Assembly: GCA_963664065.1 (NCBI GenBank)
Contig: OY760942.1
Location: 2,666,001 to 2,730,000 of the forward strand
Origin: JABDJL01 sp963664065
GTDB taxonomy: Bacteria > Pseudomonadota > Gammaproteobacteria > Xanthomonadales > SZUA-36
DNA length: 64,000 nt
Reading direction: 5' to 3'
Shown here: positions 26,862 to 34,191 of the stretch, one piece after another
Position numbering within the stretch: the first letter of the stretch is position 1
Layout: every line of letters begins with the position of its first letter
The notes under the pieces: generated by a model
The model's database searches: none
Told to the model about the DNA's origin: nothing
What the model saw: only the letters and a program-made list of their open reading frames with translations
Translations under genes and position numbers: made by a program

Positions 26862-27374
26862 TCAGCCGCCTTTCACTGTGTAGCCTGTCTCTTTCTTGGC
26901 CACTTCACCACCCGGGGGCTTGACATTGCCGGTCGTTTTTTGCGGAGAAAGCGGAAGTTTAACCGGCGCAGATTCAGAAGGGTCAATATCGATGCTTCCT
27001 TTAAAAATTGCGCCATCTTCCAGCATGACCCGAGGGGCGGCAATATTTCCGCGGACATTTCCGGATTTGGCTATGACGACTTTTTCCTTCCCTTCGATAT
27101 TGCCTTTCAATTCACCACCAACTCTAACGAATTTGGCAATGATATCGGCGTTGACCCTGCCTGTCTTTCCAACTTCGACCTGGTGACCCGGCAGGTTTAT
27201 CTTTCCTTCGACCTTACCTTCGATGATCAGGCCTTCGGTACCCGAGATATCACCATTAATGCTGATTCCCGGGCCGATCACGGCGGGTTTGCTCATGACG
27301 GGTGAGGCAGAATTCGAAGGTGCCGCCGCATTTCGCTGCACATTCTCTTTGCTATCGTTTCGTTTATCAAACAT
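26862..27374 (-). CDS. Bactofilin (polymer-forming cytoskeletal protein)
   Basis: Beta-helical cytoskeletal protein, 170 residues. After a polar N-terminal tail, the bactofilin domain shows regularly spaced hydrophobic/glycine turns: 'ISINGDISGTEGLIIEGKVEGKI', 'VNADIIAKFVRVGGELKGNIEGKEKVVI', 'GNVRGNIAAPRVMLEDGAIFKGSIDI'. The C-terminal tail is Pro/Lys-rich. Such proteins form filaments at the membrane and scaffold cell-wall or polar machinery. The ATG at 27374 (MFDKRND) is preferred to an upstream start that adds 7 residues. Divergent from the SCO gene. Confidence 0.92.
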   Translation of the reverse strand: MFDKRNDSKENVQRNAAAPSNSASPVMSKPAVIGPGISINGDISGTEGLIIEGKVEGKINLPGHQVEVGKTGRVNADIIAKFVRVGGELKGNIEGKEKVVIAKSGNVRGNIAAPRVMLEDGAIFKGSIDIDPSESAPVKLPLSPQKTTGNVKPPGGEVAKKETGYTVKGG

Positions 27375-27470
27375 TTTAAAATTCCATTCACACATAACTG
27401 TGGACCGATCATCTTATCAAGAAATGAGAGCAATAGCCTAATATTTAGCGTTTGGGGAAGCGGACAAGAA

Positions 27471-28061
27471 GTGGTAAATCGTTCAACTAGGAATTTTAGC
27501 AGTATATTGTGCAGCTTGCTTTTGTTTGTCGGCTGCAGTGAATCACCGGCGTGGAATGGTACCGATGTCAGCGGCGTATTTCCCGACCTGGAGTTCAGCC
27601 TGTTGAACAGCGATGGCGAAACCGTGGATGCGGATTCATTCCGGGGCAGGACCACTCTGCTTTATTTTGGCTTTACCAACTGCCCCGGGGCATGTCCCGC
27701 AACGCTGGGACAGATTTCCGTTACCTTGACTGAACTTGGGCAAGCTGCTGAAAATGTGCAGGTCCTGTTCGTGTCAGTTGATCCGAAACGTGACACGCCA
27801 CAGGCGATGAAGGCTTATACCAGCCGGTTTGGTCCCTGGTTGCATGGTCTGACCGGGTCTGAATCTGTCCTGCGGGCTCTGAACCAGTCCTACAAAGTGG
27901 ATTTTATGGCACAGGCCGGTAATGAAAACGGCGATTATGACGTGGTGCACAGCAACCGGGTGTTTGTATTCGATTCGAAAGGCCGGTGCAGGTTGCTGCT
28001 GGCAGATACTGCGGATACCGCGTCTGTGGTATCCGACTTGAAGAAACTACTGAGTGAATAA
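27471..28061 (+). CDS. SCO1/SenC family lipoprotein
   Basis: Thioredoxin-fold copper protein, 196 residues, that helps assemble the CuA centre of cytochrome oxidase or acts as a thiol reductase. A lipobox ending in Cys22 (LLLFVGC) anchors it to the membrane. The copper ligands are C71 and C75 in 'FTNCPGACPATL' and a His near 159 in 'DVVHSNRVFVFD'. The start is GTG at 27471, preceded by GGGGAAG. No oxidase genes are in the window. Confidence 0.92.
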   Translation: MVNRSTRNFSSILCSLLLFVGCSESPAWNGTDVSGVFPDLEFSLLNSDGETVDADSFRGRTTLLYFGFTNCPGACPATLGQISVTLTELGQAAENVQVLFVSVDPKRDTPQAMKAYTSRFGPWLHGLTGSESVLRALNQSYKVDFMAQAGNENGDYDVVHSNRVFVFDSKGRCRLLLADTADTASVVSDLKKLLSE

Positions 28062-28210
28062 GCTTCGAATTGATCTGTTCAAAAGGGGATTCTCCCTGTC
28101 TGGTTCTCACAATGTCCTCTGTCAAATTTCTTTGACAGATAAATTTTGAAGCCTGCGATGGATTTTTGTTTATCATGGGCGTATTCCAAGAATCGTACGG
28201 AGCACGAGAC

Positions 28211-28648
28211 ATGACCGGCAAAATAATCTTTTCAGTACTATCCGAGCGTCAGGATGGCGATATTGGTGATGACTGGAAATATAATGTTGAAGCCAAGATT
28301 TTTAATGAAGGCCTCAAAGGCAAAGGCACGATTTCAGTCAAAAAACACAACCTGGATTCCGGCATCACCATGGAGCCACATGGCTCACCAGGCGCCCTGG
28401 AACTGGGTGCAGGTGATGGTGGATCTGAATTAAAAATATGGCTGAAGTTGATCGCCACAGAAGTCGACCTGTTCCGGAACGATGACGGCGAAAGAGAACT
28501 CAACTTTACGATGAAATGCCCGCGGCCCGGTGAAAACCCGATCGTGTTGGAAAAAGAAATTTCCTGCGGCGTCACCGAAAAGCCGGTGGTGGCTGACAAT
28601 ACCTCGATTTTTACCGTAAAGGTGAGGCTGGTAGCCAGCGCTGACTAG
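28211..28648 (+). CDS. Conserved-looking hypothetical protein
   Basis: A 145-residue soluble protein without signal peptide or membrane segments, predicted to be mostly beta strand ('GKIIFSVLSERQDGDIGDDW', 'VFTVKVRLVAS'-like ending). No family was recognised. The ATG at 28211 has GGAG 9 nt upstream, better than the ATG at 28166. A terminator follows directly. Composition matches the neighbours, so nothing suggests transfer. Confidence 0.7.
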   Translation: MTGKIIFSVLSERQDGDIGDDWKYNVEAKIFNEGLKGKGTISVKKHNLDSGITMEPHGSPGALELGAGDGGSELKIWLKLIATEVDLFRNDDGERELNFTMKCPRPGENPIVLEKEISCGVTEKPVVADNTSIFTVKVRLVASAD

Positions 28649-28673
28649 TCAAACCGGTAAATTCAATGATCCA

Positions 28674-28702
28674 GGGCCGTGATTCCCGGCCCTTTTTATT
28701 TT
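28674..28702 (+). terminator. Terminator between convergent genes
   Basis: CAGGGCCG, loop TGATTCC, CGGCCCT followed by TTTTTATTTTA. It ends the rightward hypothetical gene; the repaired ABA4-like gene of the other strand stops exactly here (28701-28703). Confidence 0.8.
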
Positions 28703-29137
28703 ATGCCTGTCTTGCTGCCAGCTGACGGCCGCTCCTGATAGCCAGGTATAACAGCAAACCGGCGGGGCCTGCCATCAGGCAAAAAAACAGGCAGGGCAAT
28801 ACCAAAACAGCGTGGCATTGTGGCGCTGGCTGTCCCTGGCAATCCATGCCCCGACGAAGTAGTCAAAAACCAGGTAATGCACCCATCCTGCCAGCAATAT
28901 CCAGTCCGAACTGAATAGCATACGCACATCGGCGAGGCTGCCGAAGCCTCCTTGCGGGGCAGGATAATCCAGTGATATCGCCACCAGGTAGGTAATTCCG
29001 ATCATCAAAGGCAGCCCGAAAGTCCCAAGCCACTGGGCGCCGGGCCTGAGTCTGGCCCAGAACAAGCTGGCCGCCAAAAGCAGCCAACACACCATTGCCA
29101 CTTGACCAGCGACCCCGAAAACCTGTTCAGCGTTCAT
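28701..29137 (-). CDS. ABA4-like (DUF4281) membrane protein, broken by a -1 frameshift
   Basis: Four-helix inner-membrane protein related to the neoxanthin-synthesis protein ABA4. 'SSDWILLAGWVHYLVFDYFVGAWIARDSQRH' is the family core. The frame as read stops at 28775 after '...FWYCPACFFA'. Adding one T in a T4 run near 28812-28816 restores 'NATLFLVLPCLFFCLMAGP', then 'AGLLLYLAIRSGR' and a stop at 28701-28703 (about 145 residues), the normal length. In bacteria the function of this family is unknown. AAGGAG precedes the ATG and lies inside a 13-codon mini-frame; a 48-bp perfect palindrome is just upstream. Confidence 0.82.
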
Positions 29138-29140
29138 GAA

Positions 29141-29182
29141 TTACTCCTTTATCAAGATAGAAGCCATCTCAATAATACCCAT
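29141..29182 (-). other. Candidate leader peptide MGIIEMASILIKE upstream of ABA4-like gene
   Basis: A 13-codon frame starts at ATG 29182, at the centre of the 48-bp palindrome, and ends at TAA three bases before the ABA4-like ATG. It contains that gene's AAGGAG ribosome site. Its beginning resembles the small frames before YfcC and GST. Confidence 0.35.
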
Positions 29183-29205
29183 GGGTATTATTGAGATGGC
29201 TTCTA
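29158..29205. repeat. 48-bp perfect palindrome
   Basis: Two 24-base arms beginning TAGAAGCCATCTCAATAATA meet at CCCATGGG. One arm recurs, with small changes, upstream of the GST gene (62399-62423) and of YfcC (14869-14892). It lies between the oxygenase stop and the ABA4-like start. With no T tract it is not a typical terminator; operator, dispersed repeat or RNA hairpin are possible. Confidence 0.9.
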
Positions 29206-29211
29206 ATATTG

Positions 29212-30228
29212 CTATAGCCTGAAGTCAGACGCCTGGATCTCATCGCCATAATCGCCGTAATCACCGTGTTGTCTTTCCCGCCTGAAGTTCCCCCAGTTTA
29301 TCTGACCATAATGTGCAGTTTCCCCGTTCTGGATGGCTTCTGGCAATGGTCCGTAATTGGCTTCATAAACCGGGTTGAAGAAAAATGGAACGCTGAACCG
29401 GTCTTTACGCGAGCTCGCGATAACCCGGTGCAACGGCGCAATGTACTGGTCATTGGACCAGACCTGAACGATATCGCCGATATTGACCACCAGTGTTCCC
29501 GGCAATGGATCTACAGGTATCCACGCATCTTCGAAAAATATTTCCAGGCCACCTACATCATCCTGCAGCAACAGTGTCAGTGCGCCTGCGTCGGCATGAT
29601 GATGCACGCCCAGGTGGCCCGTTTCTGCAGCCACTCCTGTTGCGGAAGATCCCTGGCCAAGCGGGTCATTCACCGGGTAGTAATTGAGTCTCAGAAAACT
29701 GCTGTGATCAGGATGGAAGTCACCGGTCAAAGTGTTTACTGCGGCGCCAAGATTGGAAGTCAATGCCCTGAGCAATTCAATCGCAATCTGCCCGCAGGCC
29801 CGGTAGTAGTCATTCAAAATATCTTTGAATTCCTGATGGCCAGCGATTACCGGCCACTGGTTCCAACCATCAGGGGTCCGATTGCCTGGGTGGGCATCGG
29901 GCAGACCCGGAAAAGGAAGGTGACCAAAGTCGAACACTTCTTTCATATCCCGGACATTCTTGGTCAGTTCCTGGTTGTAATAACCACGGCTGTTGGACTC
30001 GCTGCGGGCAGTAGATTGTTTTTCATGCAGGGGCAACCGAAAAAACCAGTCTGCCTGCTGCCAGACCCTGGCGATCGAAGTTTGAAAAATGCCATGATTG
30101 GCAAGGTAGAAAAATCCGGTTTTGCGGCACGCTGTATCCAGAATAGCCAATGCCTGGTGTTTTCCATCCCCGTTTACCAGCGCGGAATAGTCAACTACCG
30201 GTACGCTCGTTTTGATCTGACTGGTCAT
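29212..30228 (-). CDS. Isopenicillin N synthase-like 2-oxoglutarate/Fe(II) oxygenase
   Basis: Non-heme iron oxygenase, 338 residues. The N-terminal DIOX_N region opens with 'SVPVVDYSALVNGDG' and contains 'GFFYLANHGI'. Iron ligands are the H-x-D of 'HHHADAGALTLLLQDDVGGL' near 210-212 and the distal His in 'APLHRVIASS'. The R-x-S co-substrate motif is 'KDRFSVPFFFNP'. The start at 30228 lies just after the stop of the upstream LtaS-like gene; the longer frame would overlap it. Substrate unknown: family members act on amino acids, peptides or small metabolites. Confidence 0.9.
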   Translation of the reverse strand: MTSQIKTSVPVVDYSALVNGDGKHQALAILDTACRKTGFFYLANHGIFQTSIARVWQQADWFFRLPLHEKQSTARSESNSRGYYNQELTKNVRDMKEVFDFGHLPFPGLPDAHPGNRTPDGWNQWPVIAGHQEFKDILNDYYRACGQIAIELLRALTSNLGAAVNTLTGDFHPDHSSFLRLNYYPVNDPLGQGSSATGVAAETGHLGVHHHADAGALTLLLQDDVGGLEIFFEDAWIPVDPLPGTLVVNIGDIVQVWSNDQYIAPLHRVIASSRKDRFSVPFFFNPVYEANYGPLPEAIQNGETAHYGQINWGNFRRERQHGDYGDYGDEIQASDFRL

Positions 30229-30250
30229 TGCATAATCATTTTCCCGGAGC

Positions 30251-32491
30251 TCAGGATTCCGGTTCAACAGGCGGCACCGGCAAACGAAACTGTCTGGCTG
30301 GAATGTCCATCCAATGCCACCGGATCTGACCTGGTGTCACCCATTGCAATGAAGGCGCGGGAGGCTGGTCAGCTGCAGGTTCGCCCTTCACCAGGAATCG
30401 CAGATCCATGGCGTGCAATCCCGCTTCCAATTCAATGGACCCCTGGGTTCCGGGTCCCGGCATGAGTTGGTCCAAAACCAAAGTTTGATCAATTCCCATG
30501 CAGGCCCGGTTAGCCGGTGCCGTTCGGAACCAGTAAAGACCCGCATTCTCAGCAAGCAGGTATGTCCTGAACCCTAACACCAGGTCCACGCCATTGGCTG
30601 CAGATGACGGGAATGCGATCTCATCCATCACATGGAAGTTTTTATCGTCGAATTCACGGTCAGGGACTACATCGAAGTTTCCTCCCTGAACCACGGACAA
30701 TTGCAGACCCGGCTGAACGGAAGGCTGAAGGGGCCAGCGACTGAAGTCAGGTGCACAACCGGGCTTACCACCAGTTCGAATGAACTGGTGACGGCTGCGT
30801 TGAGCATGCGCGGATGCCTCGATCTTCCTGGAGAATGAAGGCCTTTTGCCGATCCAGGATATTTCGATACCTGACATTAGAACCGGCATTTCGTGCTTTC
30901 CCTGGTCTGTGCTATCGAAGACACTGAAACGGTTGATGCTGTCCACCTTTCCATAAACGCGGTTATAACGCTCAACCCACACCGGTTGAGGTGATAGTTC
31001 CAAATCCGGCTGGCCGACACGTTTTAGCAGACGCAGGAGGTCTGATTGCTGAAAAAAACGGTTGTCGATAACACCGGCAGGCAAACCCTCTCCAATAACA
31101 AGCAGGGGAATACGGGCTTTTGCACTGTCTCCGTAACGTTTTGTTTCCTGGTTGGTCAATGGTCGCATCTGCCGGTGATCACCGCTGATCAACAGAATCC
31201 CGTTTTTGAAAAAACCCTGATCCTGCAGCCCCCGATAAAATGATTCGAGCTGCTCCAGGCTCCATGCCCAAACAGCGCCTGGCGTATCTTCACCGCCTTC
31301 AGGGTGCGTGTAGGGCAGGTGCGTGCTTACCGTTGCAATTGCCATGAACCAGGGACGGCCGGATTCGTCACGTTTTGCATTCAGTTGTTCAGCCCTGTCC
31401 AGGGCTTCAGCATAGAGATAGCGGTCCGAAGGTGCGTGTTGAACAATCTTCGGGGCCTGCTCCATTGCGGGCACCTCATCCCACCCTCGCGCACGATCGA
31501 AATTCAAGCCGGAAATATACCGGTCCATACCAATAAACCCCAGGTCGGCATTGGTCAGAAATTCTGTGAAATACCCCCTCTGCCGATATTCACCGATTAC
31601 CGAGGGCTGCATGGCGAATTCATCGAACATCAATGGCGTGGCACCCGGGTAATGCAGTGGGGGCACCCCGCTCAATAAGGAAATAATGCCACCTTCAGAA
31701 GCTGCGTGGTTGGCAAAGAAATTACGGAACAACACGCCTTCTTCTGACAGGGTGTCAAATCGCCTGAGCAGGTCGCGTTCACCCGAAACCTTGAATGAAT
31801 TAATCGAGCTGAGCGATTCCACGATCAACAGGATAATATTTGGATCCTGATCCATGAATTCTACCGGACCAGGCCCGGCCGCAGAGTAAAACGCCAATTG
31901 TTCTTGCGTATAGGAAGAGACACCTCTTTCACTGGTGGCCTGCGCAACGATGCTGTTCAGCTGTAATACAGCGTATTTTTGTAATTGAAAAGGTGCTTTC
32001 GCAACAAGCGCAAACCCTGCCAGTAAAGCCAGTAAGGACAAGACAAAAAGTCCTGTGGAAAAGCGTTTGCTGAGAGAACCGTTGAAAAACACAGCCAGCA
32101 CGAAAACCACGGTCGCGCTGATAGTCAGAGCATTGAAGAAACTCAGGACGACCTGCCATTCCTGGAAATACCTGCCCAGGTCAAACAGGTTCATATATTC
32201 ATCCAGTGCCAGCAGCACAAAACTGTGAATGGTATAAAAAGCGACCAGCGCGGCGAGCAGAATCTTGACGGATATTCGAATCCATTGCGCACCGGCGCGA
32301 CCATGTAGCACAGCAAGCAAACCAAGCAGGCCGAGAAATCCCAGGTCCAGTGAAATCAGCCTGGCCAACACATCAAGTGTGCCGGTCATCTCCAGCGAGA
32401 GACTGGATGCCTTGTACACAGCAACGCCCACGCTGAATACGATCAATCCGAGGGGAAAACTTTTGCGGCTGCTCAAAGTCTGCACATGCAT
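30251..32491 (-). CDS. LTA-synthase-like sulfatase/phosphatase superfamily membrane protein
   Basis: Inner-membrane protein of 746 residues with five N-terminal helices followed by a periplasmic alkaline-phosphatase-fold domain. 'PNIILLIVESLSSINSFKVSG' gives the first metal-ligand Glu, and 'FFANHAASEGGIISLLSG' holds the probable Ser/Thr nucleophile. 'PWFMAIATVSTHLPYTHPEG' and 'LLISGDHRQMRPL' supply further metal ligands. A beta-rich extension of about 200 residues follows the catalytic domain. Related proteins transfer phosphoglycerol or phosphoethanolamine to surface glycans in Gram-negatives; this one's donor is unknown. Upstream of the oxygenase, 22 bases apart. Confidence 0.87.
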   Translation of the reverse strand: MHVQTLSSRKSFPLGLIVFSVGVAVYKASSLSLEMTGTLDVLARLISLDLGFLGLLGLLAVLHGRAGAQWIRISVKILLAALVAFYTIHSFVLLALDEYMNLFDLGRYFQEWQVVLSFFNALTISATVVFVLAVFFNGSLSKRFSTGLFVLSLLALLAGFALVAKAPFQLQKYAVLQLNSIVAQATSERGVSSYTQEQLAFYSAAGPGPVEFMDQDPNIILLIVESLSSINSFKVSGERDLLRRFDTLSEEGVLFRNFFANHAASEGGIISLLSGVPPLHYPGATPLMFDEFAMQPSVIGEYRQRGYFTEFLTNADLGFIGMDRYISGLNFDRARGWDEVPAMEQAPKIVQHAPSDRYLYAEALDRAEQLNAKRDESGRPWFMAIATVSTHLPYTHPEGGEDTPGAVWAWSLEQLESFYRGLQDQGFFKNGILLISGDHRQMRPLTNQETKRYGDSAKARIPLLVIGEGLPAGVIDNRFFQQSDLLRLLKRVGQPDLELSPQPVWVERYNRVYGKVDSINRFSVFDSTDQGKHEMPVLMSGIEISWIGKRPSFSRKIEASAHAQRSRHQFIRTGGKPGCAPDFSRWPLQPSVQPGLQLSVVQGGNFDVVPDREFDDKNFHVMDEIAFPSSAANGVDLVLGFRTYLLAENAGLYWFRTAPANRACMGIDQTLVLDQLMPGPGTQGSIELEAGLHAMDLRFLVKGEPAADQPPAPSLQWVTPGQIRWHWMDIPARQFRLPVPPVEPES

Positions 32492-32505
32492 AACAGCTGG
32501 GTGAT

Positions 32506-34191
32506 TTACTGCGGTTTCCCGCTTAGCAACTCATTGCGCACCAGCGCCGGGGGAATAGAACCTATGCTCAGTAAACGGTCGTAAAAAACACTGGGGGGCC
32601 GGGGATCACCGTGTAGCCGTATGTAATCGTCACGAATGGCCATCAAATCCTGCATGCCAATCAGGTAGCCCAGCACATAGGTAGGTCTGCGAATATACAT
32701 TCCCACTTCAAGTTCGGCTGCGTAACGCTCAAAGCGCACTTTCTCGACCAGGAAATCCACAGCCTGATCGAAGCTCATTTTGCCGGTATGCAGGCTGGAG
32801 TCCAATATGACCCTGGCTGCCCGCCACAGGCGGTTTCTCAGTTGCGTCAGGCGCACATCGTCACCTTTAAGAAACCCAAGTTCATACATCAATTCTTCGG
32901 TGAATAATCCCCAGCCTTCGGAAAAAATGGGCTCGCGAACTATTTTCCTGAGAATTCTCGGGTTTTCCCGTGTTTTCAGCGCGTGGACATGGTGACCGGG
33001 GTAGGCCTCGTGCACGGCGATGATGGGAATCCAGGCCCTGTGGTGGGAACGTAAACGCGCAGATTGCTGTTCCGGCGTCATCCACTCTTCTATCGGTGTC
33101 AGCATCAGGCGACCCTCCAGCCCACCGTCAAAAGGAGAAACTGACTGGAAGGTCCCGAACGGGGAAGAGCGCCGCATCGCGGGCGGCGTATCGAGAGTAA
33201 TGACACGTTCACCGTCCGGCAGCGTGACGATCTGCTGATCCCGAACGAACTTGCCGGCCTCATCCATCTGCTGCTGGTAAGCCTGCTTGATAGCATCCAC
33301 CGCCGGGTGATCATCTTTCAGGCCTTCATACACCTCGGTCCAGTGCGCGCCAGGCACCATGCGGCCGGCCACTTCCTGGGCCAGTGCCTCGGTTTCCAAA
33401 AAAGCCTCGTGTCCTCGCGCCAGTATGTCATCGGCATCGGACTGCATGAACCAGCGGTGCCTGAGAATATAGTCATACTCTTCCCTGCCTATCGCCCATT
33501 GGCCGGTGGAGCGCGGTATCAGTTCTTTCTGCAGAAATTCCAGGTAGGCCTCCAGCAGCCCCTGTGCCTTCGAAAATTCATCAGCTATTTCCGGGCCAAC
33601 AAATGCGCTTGCCCCCTCTTGCATACTTTCGAGCGTGCTTTTCACCTGGAAGATTGCGGACTGTGTAAATCTGGCTGGTGGATACCGAAGGTTGGTTCGC
33701 GCCTGTTGCAACTGGCCTGGCAGGCTGGCAAATCGTTCAGCAAGCTTTTCAGTCCTTTGTTCTAAAGTCTCAGGGGCGTCAGGATCCATCAACAAGCCAA
33801 TCTGGCGCGAAGGAACATACATGGCCGGGTCGTTTTCCCAGCGTCGTTGAACCTGGGCACTGCGTATGTCGGTTTCCAGCAATCCGATCAGCAATTGCCG
33901 GTCGGTGTCCTGTTCGAGCGTCAGGCCCCGTGTACCGACCAGTTGCACCTTGTTGAGCAGCGCGCGCTGAGATTCAATATCCGCCTCAAATGACCCGGCG
34001 GTAAAAATGGGATCGCGGCCATCCGTCCGTTCCTGTTCATCTACGTATTGCTGTATCAGGTTTTCGAGCATTTCAGACGAATCCAAACCCGGCTTACCGG
34101 GGGCATCATCGCAGGCAATCAAACTCAGGCCTGATATCAATACCAGCAACACAGGACCAGAGAAATTCCGCTGTCTCCTTATCGCAATCAT
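32506..34191 (-). CDS. DUF885 family lipoprotein, putative metallopeptidase
   Basis: A 561-residue DUF885 protein with a lipobox LSLIAC (Cys27). The signature 'VHEAYPGHHVHAL' and downstream 'EGWGLFTEELMYELGFLKGD' are intact, so metal binding is expected. Its ATG overlaps the stop of the preceding DUF885 gene (ATGA), so the two are translationally coupled. It is followed 14 bases later by the LtaS-like gene, so all may be in one transcript. Periplasmic peptidase activity is inferred from the family. Confidence 0.86.
   Translation of the reverse strand: MIAIRRQRNFSGPVLLVLISGLSLIACDDAPGKPGLDSSEMLENLIQQYVDEQERTDGRDPIFTAGSFEADIESQRALLNKVQLVGTRGLTLEQDTDRQLLIGLLETDIRSAQVQRRWENDPAMYVPSRQIGLLMDPDAPETLEQRTEKLAERFASLPGQLQQARTNLRYPPARFTQSAIFQVKSTLESMQEGASAFVGPEIADEFSKAQGLLEAYLEFLQKELIPRSTGQWAIGREEYDYILRHRWFMQSDADDILARGHEAFLETEALAQEVAGRMVPGAHWTEVYEGLKDDHPAVDAIKQAYQQQMDEAGKFVRDQQIVTLPDGERVITLDTPPAMRRSSPFGTFQSVSPFDGGLEGRLMLTPIEEWMTPEQQSARLRSHHRAWIPIIAVHEAYPGHHVHALKTRENPRILRKIVREPIFSEGWGLFTEELMYELGFLKGDDVRLTQLRNRLWRAARVILDSSLHTGKMSFDQAVDFLVEKVRFERYAAELEVGMYIRRPTYVLGYLIGMQDLMAIRDDYIRLHGDPRPPSVFYDRLLSIGSIPPALVRNELLSGKPQ

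Noticed and set aside
29266..30465. Long rightward open frame (399 codons) across the oxygenase gene
   Set aside because: Antisense shadow of the 2OG-Fe oxygenase and the end of the LtaS-like gene, whose motifs are intact.
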